From Pseudomonadota bacterium (GTDB taxonomy: Bacteria > Pseudomonadota > Gammaproteobacteria > Acidithiobacillales > Acidithiobacillaceae): a stretch of DNA of 13,830 nt. A program made the translations under genes and the position numbers. The DNA lies in the NCBI GenBank assembly GCA_021827445.1, contig JAKAVW010000042.1, positions 1 through 13,830 on the forward strand, written 5' to 3'. Of the stretch, positions 6,461 to 13,530 are shown one piece after another. Below the pieces are notes generated by a model, which was not told the origin of the DNA, did no database searches, and was given only the letters and a program-made list of their open reading frames with translations. Position 1 is the stretch's first letter. Every line of letters starts with the position of its first letter.

Positions 6461-7113
6461 ACGGGAAACCCTTTTGCGGCCAGCGAATCACGCGTAACTT
6501 TCAATTTTAACTCGGACCCGGGGTCTGTGGCTACCCAGCGTTCCAGGTAACGGGCGATGAGGTCCACCTCCAGATTGACGGCATGCCCCGACCGCCACTG
6601 CGCGGCCGTCGTCTGCGCCAGCGTATGGGGGATGACGTTGAGCATGAACGTGTCACCACGGAGCGCGTTGACGGTCAGGCTGATACCGTCCACGCAGATG
6701 CTGCCCTTGGCGGCGATATAACGCAGCAGATCCGGCGGCGCGGCGATGGCAAATACCTGCGAACGTCCAGACACGCTCACTTCGCGAATATGTCCGACAC
6801 CATCCACATGGCCGGCGACCAGATGGCCTCCCAGGCGATCGGTCAGACGCAAGGCTTTTTCCAGGTTGACCAGGCTGCCTGTCGTGAGACGCCCAAGAAG
6901 GGTTTTATCGAGCGTTTCGCGGGAGACATCGACAGCGAAAGTATCGCGCTGGAGTTCCACCACCGTCAGACAGGCGCCGGAAACCGCAATACTATCACCC
7001 AACTGGACATCACTGAGATCAAGCTTCCCGGCGGCGACAGTCATCCGCAAGTCACCGCTCTGGGGCTGCATCCCGCGAATCTGGCCCAAGCCCTGAATAA
7101 TACCGGTAAACAT
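6457..7113 (-). CDS. ribC: riboflavin synthase, alpha chain
   Basis: This enzyme dismutates two lumazine molecules into riboflavin and the ribityl-uracil precursor. The 218-residue protein has two tandem lumazine-binding barrels of about 95 residues. The first starts MFTGIIQGLGQI and contains SGACLTVV, DVSRETL and the linker GHLVAGHVDGVG. The second contains KGSICVDGISLTVN and ends with NLEVDLIARYLERW. Both repeated cores (SGACLTV and DGISLTV) are intact. A good ribosome site (CAGGAG inside the end of ribD) precedes ATG 7113, and ribD stops only 3 bases upstream. Its stop overlaps the next gene's ATG. The gene is called ribE in some species. Confidence 0.96.
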   Translation of the reverse strand: MFTGIIQGLGQIRGMQPQSGDLRMTVAAGKLDLSDVQLGDSIAVSGACLTVVELQRDTFAVDVSRETLDKTLLGRLTTGSLVNLEKALRLTDRLGGHLVAGHVDGVGHIREVSVSGRSQVFAIAAPPDLLRYIAAKGSICVDGISLTVNALRGDTFMLNVIPHTLAQTTAAQWRSGHAVNLEVDLIARYLERWVATDPGSELKLKVTRDSLAAKGFPV

Positions 7114-7116
7114 CGC

Positions 7117-8217
7117 TTATCGCTCCTGTGGACGCAACGTCCACTTGATATCGTCGCCCAGTTGAGTGGTATTGATCACCGACCAACGCGGCACCTCCGC
7201 GAGATTCGCATAGGGGCCGGTCGCGAGCACCGGTCGCGCATCCTGCCCGAGCAGCAGCGGTGCCACATAAAGCAGCCATTCGTCGACCAGTTCGGCTCTT
7301 AGTAAGGAAGCCGCGATACGTGGCCCCGCTTCTACCAGAATCTCATTCATTTCCCGCTGGGCGAGCATGGTCATCACTTCCTGCCAATCCAGCTCCCCTC
7401 CCGTTTCACAACAAGGCAGCAACTCCGCACCGGCGGCGCGCAGCGCCTCCCGAGCAGCGCTTGGAGCATCCGGATAGTGACAAATCCATACCGCGCCCGG
7501 CGTACTAAAAAGCGCCGCATCGGGGGAGGTACGCAAGTGGGTATCCAAAACGATTTTTACCGGATAGCGCTGCAGGGCCGCATCCAAACGTGGCGCCAGA
7601 CGGGGATTATCGGCCAACACCGTGCCGATACCGACCAGGATGGCACTGGCGCGCGCGCGCTCCAGTTGCACATCCGCGCGCGCCACCTCCCCCGTCAGCC
7701 ATTGGCTTTGCCCATTGGCGAGCGCCACCCGGCCATCCAGACTCATAGCCTGCTTGAGCCGCATCCAGGGACGGCCATGGCGCATCCGCTGCAAGAATCC
7801 GGGATTCAGAGCTTCCGCCACCGCACCCAGACAACCCTCGTCAACCACAACCCCGGCAGCGCGCAAATATTCCACGCCGCGCCCCGCCACCAAAGGATTG
7901 GGGTCGCGCATGGCGATCACGACCCTCGCCACGCCCGCTGCAATCAGCGCATTCGCACAAGGCGGGGTGCGGCCCTGATAGCTACAGGGTTCCAGGGTAA
8001 TATAAGCGGTGGCACCATGCGCTGCCTGGCCCGCTTCAGCGAGTGCGAACACTTCGGCATGGGGCTCACCCGCTTGTAAGTGGGCGCCCCGCCCGACGAC
8101 GAATCCATCTTTGACCAGCACGGCCCCCACGCGCGGATTGGGATGTGTGCTGTAGAGTCCCAGTTCTGCTAGTACCAGGGCCTCCCCCATGAAGACAACA
8201 TCCTGCTCAGTCGTCAC
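7117..8217 (-). CDS. ribD: bifunctional pyrimidine deaminase/reductase RibD
   Basis: RibD carries out the second and third steps to riboflavin: it deaminates the pyrimidine made from GTP, then reduces its ribosyl side chain with NADPH. In the 366-residue protein the N-terminal deaminase (1-145) shows the zinc site H53-A-E55 and PC(77-78) with PPC(85-87). The reductase (about 148-360) shows LKQAMSLDGRVA (154-165), WLTGEVAR (173-180), ILVGIGTVLADNP (193-205) and LVEAGPR. It starts with GTG at 8217, overlapping the end of nrdR by 11 bases. GGGAG about 12 bases upstream may serve as ribosome site. An inner ATG at 8190 would remove the first helix. The overlap suggests translational coupling to nrdR. 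Confidence 0.96.
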   Translation of the reverse strand: MTTEQDVVFMGEALVLAELGLYSTHPNPRVGAVLVKDGFVVGRGAHLQAGEPHAEVFALAEAGQAAHGATAYITLEPCSYQGRTPPCANALIAAGVARVVIAMRDPNPLVAGRGVEYLRAAGVVVDEGCLGAVAEALNPGFLQRMRHGRPWMRLKQAMSLDGRVALANGQSQWLTGEVARADVQLERARASAILVGIGTVLADNPRLAPRLDAALQRYPVKIVLDTHLRTSPDAALFSTPGAVWICHYPDAPSAAREALRAAGAELLPCCETGGELDWQEVMTMLAQREMNEILVEAGPRIAASLLRAELVDEWLLYVAPLLLGQDARPVLATGPYANLAEVPRWSVINTTQLGDDIKWTLRPQER

Positions 8218-8698
8218 GAGCCACGTCGGCTCCCTCGCCGGGGACCCCTCCCTCTTTCATGCGCGCGATTTCGGCGCTGAAGGCGTCGACATCTTCAAAG
8301 CGCCGATAGACCGAGGCAAAACGCACGTAGGCGACGGGGTCAAGGTCCCGCAAAGCCTCCATCACCAGTTCGCCGATGAGACGTGCCGGAATCTCCCGCT
8401 CACCGCGTTCGCGGATCCGCTGCTGGATCATCCGCACGGCGGCATCCACCCGCGCCGTCGCTACCGGCCGTTTGCTCAGCGCCCGGGTCAAGCCCCGCTG
8501 GAGTTTGTCTTCGCTGAAGGACTCACGTCGCCCATCGGTCTTGACGACCATGGGCAGGGCCAGCTCTGCCCGTTCAAAGGTGGTGAAGCGTTGCCCGCAC
8601 TCTGGACACTCGCGCCGCCGCCGTACACTCCCGCCATCGTCCGCGAGGCGAGAGTCCACCACGCGAGTGTCGGCATAGGCGCAAAACGGGCAGTGCAC
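8207..8698 (-). CDS. nrdR: NrdR, repressor of ribonucleotide reductase genes
   Basis: NrdR senses ATP/dATP and represses nrd genes by binding paired NrdR boxes. The 163-residue protein has an N-terminal zinc ribbon with C3-P-F-C6 and C31-P-E-C34, the linker GQRFTTFERAEL (35-46), and an ATP-cone domain from about 49 to 139 (VVKTDGRRESFSEDKL at 51-66; PVAYVRFASVYRRF at 121-134). The tail after about 150 is short and unconserved. The start is GTG at 8698, fixed by the family's universal M-H-C-P-F-C beginning. It lies 6 bases after the glyA stop, with a modest AGG ribosome site overlapping that stop. No NrdR box pair was spotted in this window, so its targets are elsewhere. Confidence 0.97.
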   Translation of the reverse strand: MHCPFCAYADTRVVDSRLADDGGSVRRRRECPECGQRFTTFERAELALPMVVKTDGRRESFSEDKLQRGLTRALSKRPVATARVDAAVRMIQQRIRERGEREIPARLIGELVMEALRDLDPVAYVRFASVYRRFEDVDAFSAEIARMKEGGVPGEGADVARDD

Positions 8699-8704
8699 GG
8701 CTAC

Positions 8705-9949
8705 CTAGCCGTATACCGGGAACTGCTGACAAAGGGCTTTCATGTCCGCCTGGACACGTTCAATGATCGCTGTATCACTGGTCGCATCCAGAACATCGGC
8801 AATGCCGTTACCCAGGCGATGCATTTCGGACTCTCCAAAACCACGCGTCGTTGCTGCAGGCGTACCGATACGGATACCACTGGTGACCGCCGGCGGACGC
8901 GTGTCGAAGGGCACGGCATTCTTGTTGACGGTGATGTTGGCCTGCCCCAACGCTTCTTCCGCCTCTTTACCAGTGACCTTCTCGCCCAGATTCAGCAGGA
9001 AGAGATGGTTGTCGGTGCCGCCCGAAACGGCACCATAACCCCGCCCGGTCAGCACGTTGCTCAGGGTTTGCGCATTGTGGATGACTTGCTGCTGATACAC
9101 CTTGAATTCCGGCTGTAATGCTTCGCGGAAGGCAACGGCCTTGGCGGCGATGACGTGCATCAACGGCCCCCCCTGTAAACCGGGGAAAATCAGGGAGTTC
9201 ACCTTCTTGGCATACTGTTCCCGACAGAGGATCAAACCACCGCGGGGTCCGCGCAAGGTTTTGTGGGTGGTGGTGGTGATAAAATCCGCATGGGGCACCG
9301 GACTGGGATGCAGACCCGCGGCTACGAGACCGGCAATGTGCGCCATGTCCACCAGCAGATAGGCGCCGATGCTGCGGGCAATCTCACCGATGCGGGCGAA
9401 GTCGATAACGCGTGAGTAAGCACTGGCACCCGCAACGATCATCTTCGGGCGTTCCTGCTCCGCCTGCTCCGCTATGGCGTCATAATCGATACGGCCATCT
9501 TCCGCGCGCACCCCATAAGCCGCAACCTGAAAAAGTTTACCGGACACGTTCACCTTGGCGCCGTGGGTCAGATGGCCACCGTGGGCCAAGCTCATACCCA
9601 TGATCTTGTCGCCAGGCTGGAGCACGGAAAGATAGACCGCCTGGTTGGCCTGTGAACCGGAGTGGGCCTGGACGTTGGCATGTTCGGCGCCAAAAAGCTC
9701 CAGAGCACGGTCGATGGCCAACTGCTCGGCGATGTCTACATACTCGCAGCCACCGTAGTAGCGCTTGCCCGGGTAGCCTTCCGCATATTTATTGGTCAGC
9801 ACCGAACCCTGCGCGACCATCACCATGGGGCTGGCATAGTTTTCAGAGGCGATGAGTTCGACATGATCTTCCTGGCGCCGGGTTTCTTTGCGCATAGCGT
9901 CCCACAGTGCGGGATCGAAATCAGCAATGGTCAGGGTTTTGGAAAACAT
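8705..9949 (-). CDS. glyA: serine hydroxymethyltransferase
   Basis: GlyA converts serine and tetrahydrofolate to glycine and 5,10-methylene-THF, a PLP-dependent cytoplasmic reaction that feeds purine, thymidylate and methionine synthesis. The 414-residue length is standard. Seen are ELIASENYAS (31-40), NKYAEGYPGKRYYGG (53-67), AHSGSQAN (95-102), LLVDMAHIAGLVAAG (198-212) and the PLP lysine K230 in TTTTHKTLRGPRGG. It opens the operon. AAGGAG (9962-9957) stands seven bases before ATG 9949. The 132-base space upstream holds a possible promoter. nrdR follows after 6 bases. A glyA-nrdR-rib-nusB order is familiar in proteobacteria. Confidence 0.98.
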   Translation of the reverse strand: MFSKTLTIADFDPALWDAMRKETRRQEDHVELIASENYASPMVMVAQGSVLTNKYAEGYPGKRYYGGCEYVDIAEQLAIDRALELFGAEHANVQAHSGSQANQAVYLSVLQPGDKIMGMSLAHGGHLTHGAKVNVSGKLFQVAAYGVRAEDGRIDYDAIAEQAEQERPKMIVAGASAYSRVIDFARIGEIARSIGAYLLVDMAHIAGLVAAGLHPSPVPHADFITTTTHKTLRGPRGGLILCREQYAKKVNSLIFPGLQGGPLMHVIAAKAVAFREALQPEFKVYQQQVIHNAQTLSNVLTGRGYGAVSGGTDNHLFLLNLGEKVTGKEAEEALGQANITVNKNAVPFDTRPPAVTSGIRIGTPAATTRGFGESEMHRLGNGIADVLDATSDTAIIERVQADMKALCQQFPVYG

Positions 9950-9986
9950 GGCCGAACTCCTTAAAACTTGAGAAAAACAGAGGTAA

Positions 9987-10015
9987 ACACTAATGGATGC
10001 GCGCGATCACAGCAA
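9987..10015 (-). promoter_or_regulatory. candidate promoter of the glyA-nrdR-rib-nusB operon
   Basis: On the minus strand TTGCTG (10015-10010) and TAGTGT (9992-9987) are 17 bases apart. Each matches consensus at 3 of 6 positions. The start would fall near 9980, leaving about 30 bases of leader before glyA. A weak hairpin ATGAA/TTCAT (10038-10042 with 10048-10052) and a T-run (minus strand, 10025-10021) lie upstream and could help end the preceding gene, but neither is strong. I see no FMN riboswitch or glycine riboswitch here. Confidence 0.35.
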
Positions 10016-10081
10016 GGGTGAAAAATTGGCATGCGCCATGAATCTCTTTCATTCGACACTCGCGACCGGGTATTCCTTGGA

Positions 10082-10861
10082 TCAGATCTTGATGCGTACC
10101 GGCTGTGGGTGGCCCTGTAAAACGAACTTCGGTACCGCCTTTTCTTTCTTGCCACGGCGTGGCCGCTGTTTGTCCACGAAAATATCCTGATAGGCCACAT
10201 AAATGACCGGCGGACCGAGCACCCAGACCACCAAGCCCAGCCACAATTGCGAGAAGGATGGCATCAATACATTGCTGACCAAAATAATTGCCCAGAGGGC
10301 AATGAGGGGATCGCGCAGTTCCGGTCGGAAAATCAGGGTCAGGGTGGTTTCCACCTCAGACTCCAGCCAGCCGTGTCCTTTGTGCAAAGCCAGGGCTATC
10401 CCGAAAAAGGCGGGTGAAAACCAGAAGTAAGGCATGAGCGCGAGGTCAGAAAAACGTTCGCCGAAGGCAAACCACCAACCCCAAAATCCCTGCCCCAATC
10501 CCGACCCATTATTCCAGGGCATCTGAATCCCCGCAAGGATCCCCCCCATAACGACCATATCTTGGCCAAATTCGAAAATCATGCCGAACACCGCGAACAC
10601 CATGCCCCATAACACGGCAACATGCAGTGCGTGCCGGGTTTGCTGCGCGGTGTATTCTTCCCCCTCACCGTGCCCGGCGATACGCAAGCCGACCAGCAAT
10701 CCAAGTGGTGCCAGCGCATCCATAAGCCAGCCCGGGAAAGGAATAGCGGCGAAGAGCATGGCCCCTGCGGCAAAGACAAGCCAAGGCTTGGGGCGCGCCA
10801 CCACCAACTCGGCACCGCCTTCTACCCAGGTCACCATCCGATCCAACCATTTCCAAGCCAA
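10082..10861 (-). CDS. tryptophan-rich integral membrane protein of unknown function
   Basis: I do not recognise this 259-residue protein. It has about six hydrophobic segments (roughly 27-45, 46-62, 78-98, 139-160, 185-201 and 204-225). Two further features are a Gly/Trp-rich stretch around 115-130 that may be a loop at the membrane face, and a basic tail at 231-243 that suggests a cytoplasmic C-terminus. About 15 tryptophans (near 6%) is unusually many. No catalytic or transporter motif stands out. The start is read as TTG at 10861 because GGGAG sits seven bases upstream; the in-frame ATG at 10837 (residue 9) has a poorer site. A good promoter lies at 10933-10961. glyA follows on the same strand after 132 bases, and metX is divergent. 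Coding is supported by uninterrupted hydrophobic periodicity and a clean promoter and ribosome site. Confidence 0.75.
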   Translation of the reverse strand: MAWKWLDRMVTWVEGGAELVVARPKPWLVFAAGAMLFAAIPFPGWLMDALAPLGLLVGLRIAGHGEGEEYTAQQTRHALHVAVLWGMVFAVFGMIFEFGQDMVVMGGILAGIQMPWNNGSGLGQGFWGWWFAFGERFSDLALMPYFWFSPAFFGIALALHKGHGWLESEVETTLTLIFRPELRDPLIALWAIILVSNVLMPSFSQLWLGLVVWVLGPPVIYVAYQDIFVDKQRPRRGKKEKAVPKFVLQGHPQPVRIKI

Positions 10862-10911
10862 AGCGCTGCTCCCGGACTGAGGGCAAACGGACTGCGCACC
10901 ACTCCGCGCCA

Positions 10912-10921
10912 GTCTCGAGAC
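10912..10921. repeat. perfect 10-bp palindrome GTCTCGAGAC in the leader of the membrane protein gene
   Basis: GTCTCGAGAC is fully self-complementary and begins 11 bases downstream of the -10 (10938-10933), so it covers or directly follows the likely transcription start. That position suits a repressor site. No known regulator motif is assigned. Confidence 0.4.
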
Positions 10922-10932
10922 AATCTTTCGCC

Positions 10933-10961
10933 ATTTTAGCCAAGAACATGCGCCATTACAA
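10933..10961 (-). promoter_or_regulatory. sigma70-type promoter of the unknown membrane protein gene
   Basis: On the minus strand TTGTAA (10961-10956, 4 of 6) and TAAAAT (10938-10933, 5 of 6) are 17 bases apart. The start would lie near 10926, giving a leader of about 65 bases before the TTG at 10861. This is among the best promoter matches in the window. Confidence 0.65.
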
Positions 10962-10993
10962 AAACCGGTTGGCCAGGCGTTCGTGCCACTATC

Positions 10994-11022
10994 TTGTAGC
11001 CAGCGGCTGGCGCGATTAGACT
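10994..11022 (+). promoter_or_regulatory. candidate metX promoter with a palindrome in its spacer
   Basis: TTGTAG (10994-10999, 3 of 6) and TAGACT (11017-11022, 4 of 6) stand 17 bases apart, with a start near 11029 and about 26 bases of leader. The spacer begins with the perfect odd palindrome GCCAGC-G-GCTGGC (10999-11011), which overlaps the end of the -35. That is where a repressor would block polymerase. No SAM riboswitch fold is evident in the short leader. Confidence 0.45.
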
Positions 11023-11054
11023 CTTTGGGCTTTCCCTACAAAATAAAGTGCGCA

Positions 11055-12206
11055 ATGCCAGCAGAAATACCCGCTGATTCCGTAGGACTGGTAATCCCGC
11101 AGACCGTGACCTTTTCGGCACCTCTGGAACTGGAGTGTGGCCGCGACCTGCCCGGCTACACCCTCACCTATGAGACCTACGGCACCCTCAATGCACAGCG
11201 GAGCAATGCCATCCTGCTCTGCCACGCCCTTTCCGGCGACCACCATGCGGCCGGTTACCACAGTAAGGACGATCGTAAGCCAGGCTGGTGGGAACACTTG
11301 CTGGGACCCGGTAAGGCCATGGATACCGAGCGCTTTTTCTTCATCTGCGCCAACTTCATCGGCTCCTGCAAAGGCTCGACGGGTCCGGCCAGCATCAACC
11401 CGGAGACCGGCACGCCCTGGGGACTGGATTTCCCCATGGTCACAGTGCGCGACTGGGTGAAGACGCAGGCAGATCTCGCCGATCATCTGGGTATTGCGCA
11501 GTGGGCGGCTGTCGTCGGCGGCAGCCTGGGGGGCATGCAGGTCATGCAATGGACGATGGATTACCCGGAACGCTTGCGTCATGCGGTCGTTATCGCCGCG
11601 GCATCCAAACTCACCGCGCAGAATATTGCCTTCAACGAAGTCTGCCGCCAGGCCATCATGACCGACCCGGACTTTCATGGCGGACGCTACTATGCCCACG
11701 CCACCAAGCCCCGGCGCGGACTGTCACTGGCGCGCATGATCGGACATATCACCTATCTTTCCGACGACGCCATGCGCACCAAGTTCGGCCGCGACACCCG
11801 AGGCGGCAAGGCTTTTTCCTTCGGCTTCGACGTGGATTTCGAGGTAGAGAGTTATCTTCGCTATCAAGGCTCCAGCTTTGTTGAGCGCTTCGATGCCAAT
11901 AGTTATCTCTACATCACCAAGGCCTTGGACTATTTTGATCCGGCCAACGCTTTTGGCGGGAACCTAGCCGAAGCCTTCGCCTCCACACAGGCAGGCTTTC
12001 TGGTGATCTCTTTCAGTTCAGACTGGCGCTTCTCCCCGGAACGCTCGCGTGAAATCGTGCAAGCCCTGTACACCTGCAATCAGGACGTCAGTTACGCCGA
12101 GATCGAAGCGGAACATGGTCACGATTCTTTCCTGATGCCCATCCCCCAATATGTGGCCGTGCTCAGCGCCTATCTCGGGCGCGTTGCTGAAGAAATGGGC
12201 GTATGA
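11055..12206 (+). CDS. metX: MetX, homoserine O-acetyl/succinyltransferase
   Basis: MetX activates homoserine by acylation, the entry step to methionine. The 383-residue alpha/beta-hydrolase shows CHALSGDHHAAG (56-67), the GSCKGSTGP stretch (103-111), the nucleophile elbow GGSLGGMQ (155-162) with Ser157, Asp323 in SSDW, and His356 in HGHDSFL, the complete catalytic triad. The GSTGP form is the one I associate with proteobacterial MetX enzymes that often use succinyl-CoA, but I cannot decide the acyl donor from sequence. I chose ATG 11055; the frame is open back to a GTG at 10983, but those extra residues cross the candidate promoter and do not look conserved. The ribosome site is weak. metW overlaps its stop as ATGA. 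Confidence 0.95.
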   Translation: MPAEIPADSVGLVIPQTVTFSAPLELECGRDLPGYTLTYETYGTLNAQRSNAILLCHALSGDHHAAGYHSKDDRKPGWWEHLLGPGKAMDTERFFFICANFIGSCKGSTGPASINPETGTPWGLDFPMVTVRDWVKTQADLADHLGIAQWAAVVGGSLGGMQVMQWTMDYPERLRHAVVIAAASKLTAQNIAFNEVCRQAIMTDPDFHGGRYYAHATKPRRGLSLARMIGHITYLSDDAMRTKFGRDTRGGKAFSFGFDVDFEVESYLRYQGSSFVERFDANSYLYITKALDYFDPANAFGGNLAEAFASTQAGFLVISFSSDWRFSPERSREIVQALYTCNQDVSYAEIEAEHGHDSFLMPIPQYVAVLSAYLGRVAEEMGV

Positions 12207-12808
12207 CCCTGCGTAAGGATCTGGCGATCATCGCCGACTGGATTACTCCGCAAAGCCGTATTCTCGATTTGGGTTGTGGCGAGGGCGAACTGCTGGCTTA
12301 TCTGCGTACTGAAAAAGGCGTACAGGGTTACGGGGTGGAAATTGAGGAAGCGCGGGTGGTAGCCGCCATCCGCCGGGGCATACCGGTGATCCAGCAGGAT
12401 CTCGATCGGGGCTTGCGTAATTTTGCCGATCACAGCGTCGATACAGTAGTCCTTTCCCTGACCCTGCAAGCCTCCACCTATCCGCGTGAACTCCTGTTGG
12501 AGATGCTGCGGGTCGGGCGCGAGGTCATCGTCACCTTTCCCAATATGGGGCATTGGCATGCGCGCTGGCAACTGGGAGTGCTCGGCCGCATGCCCATGAC
12601 AGACGTGCTGCCGCACACGTGGTACGATACGCCCAACATTCATCTGTGTACCATTCGTGATTTTGAGTCCCTGTGCCGGAACAGCGGCATCGTGATTCAT
12701 CAACGGGTCGTACTGAATGACCATCGTCGTGAAACCTGGCGTAATCGTCTGTTGCCCAATCTCTTCGGCGAGGTGGCTCTTTATCGTTGCGCCCTGGGGG
12801 CGCGCTAA
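12203..12808 (+). CDS. metW: MetW, methyltransferase-fold partner of MetX
   Basis: This 201-residue protein has a class I methyltransferase fold: motif I is LDLGCGEGEL (21-30), followed by an acidic residue in GVEIEEARV, then QQDLDRGL and VVLSLTLQA. The later stretches VIVTFPNMGHWHARWQL and PHTWYDTPNIHLCTIRDFE are characteristic of MetW. MetW almost always travels with MetX in proteobacteria, and is reported to associate with it and support its activity; a methyl transfer target is not clear. The ATG overlaps the metX stop (12203-12206), so the two are translationally coupled and probably made in equal amounts. Confidence 0.96.
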   Translation: MTLRKDLAIIADWITPQSRILDLGCGEGELLAYLRTEKGVQGYGVEIEEARVVAAIRRGIPVIQQDLDRGLRNFADHSVDTVVLSLTLQASTYPRELLLEMLRVGREVIVTFPNMGHWHARWQLGVLGRMPMTDVLPHTWYDTPNIHLCTIRDFESLCRNSGIVIHQRVVLNDHRRETWRNRLLPNLFGEVALYRCALGAR

Positions 12809-12827
12809 CCCGCAGCAGGAAAACGCC

Positions 12828-13484
12828 ATGGCCCTAGAACTCATCAGCTTTCCCCTCTGCCCTTACGTGCAACGCTCCATCATCACCCTGCTCCACAAGC
12901 AGGTGGGCTTCACTCTTACCCATATTGATCTGGCGCACAAACCGGAGTGGTTTCTGGCGCTGTCGCCCATGGGCAAGGTGCCTTGCCTAAAAATTGATGA
13001 ACACACGGTGCTCTTTGAATCGCAGGTCATCAATGAATATCTGGACGAAACCATCGCCCCCGCGTTGCATCCCGCCGACCCCCTGGAACGGGCACGACAC
13101 CGCGCCTGGATCGCCTTCGGCAGCGAAATACTGAGCGACCAGTTCCAGATGATGATCGCCCAGGGGGAGGAGCGTTTCGCTGCCGCCAGTCGCCAGCTTT
13201 TTGACAAGCTGGAGCGGCTGGACAAAATTATGGGGAACGGTCCCTTCTTTGCCAGTGAACATTTCAGCCTGGTAGATGCTGCCCTGGCACCGCTGTTCAT
13301 GCGCATGGAAATCCTCCATGCCCTGCGCCCGTTGCCGCGCTGGGAATCATTGGGCAAACTGCGACGCTGGACGGCATTACTCATGGAGTTACCAGAAGTC
13401 GCCGGATCGGTGACTGCAGACTTTCCAGATCGATTACGCAACTATATCAGTGAGAAGGGCAGCCTGTTTTTGCGTTCTGCCTGA
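12828..13484 (+). CDS. glutathione S-transferase-family protein
   Basis: The 218-residue product has a thioredoxin-like N-terminal domain with C11-P-Y-V-Q-R near the start of the first helix, the cis-proline loop K50-V-P52 and the glutathione-contact pair E64-S65. An all-helical C-terminal domain follows (about 85-205), including SLVDAALAPLF. A cysteine in the active-site position, rather than Ser or Tyr, suggests an omega- or beta-like GST acting as a thiol transferase or dehydroascorbate reductase-type enzyme. The true substrate cannot be told. ATG 12828 is chosen for its AGGA site (12817-12820) and because the fold begins there; the frame is open farther upstream into metW but that part is not GST-like. 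It follows metW by 19 bases and is probably in the same transcript. Confidence 0.9.
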   Translation: MALELISFPLCPYVQRSIITLLHKQVGFTLTHIDLAHKPEWFLALSPMGKVPCLKIDEHTVLFESQVINEYLDETIAPALHPADPLERARHRAWIAFGSEILSDQFQMMIAQGEERFAAASRQLFDKLERLDKIMGNGPFFASEHFSLVDAALAPLFMRMEILHALRPLPRWESLGKLRRWTALLMELPEVAGSVTADFPDRLRNYISEKGSLFLRSA

Positions 13485-13530
13485 GGGGTCGCAACACCAT
13501 AAATTCGCCCAAAGTGAAGGAGTTGACTAT

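Noticed and set aside
6583..7302. 239-codon open frame on the plus strand
   Set aside because: It lies opposite ribC and the end of ribD, with low-complexity Arg/His/Gln content and no ribosome site or family resemblance.
8207..8230. FMN riboswitch in front of ribD
   Set aside because: ribD overlaps nrdR by 11 bases, so there is no leader that could hold an RFN element, and none is seen before the other rib genes.
8189..9118. 309-codon open frame on the plus strand
   Set aside because: It is antisense to nrdR and glyA, whose motifs are intact. Long antisense frames are expected in GC-rich coding DNA.
9963..10081. Intrinsic terminator between the membrane protein gene and glyA
   Set aside because: The only stems seen (ATGAA/TTCAT and TGGC/GCCA before a T-run on the minus strand) are 4-5 base pairs and too weak to call.
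10983..11054. metX starting at GTG 10983
   Set aside because: The extra 24 residues cross the candidate promoter and its palindrome and do not resemble MetX N-termini. ATG 11055 gives the usual length.
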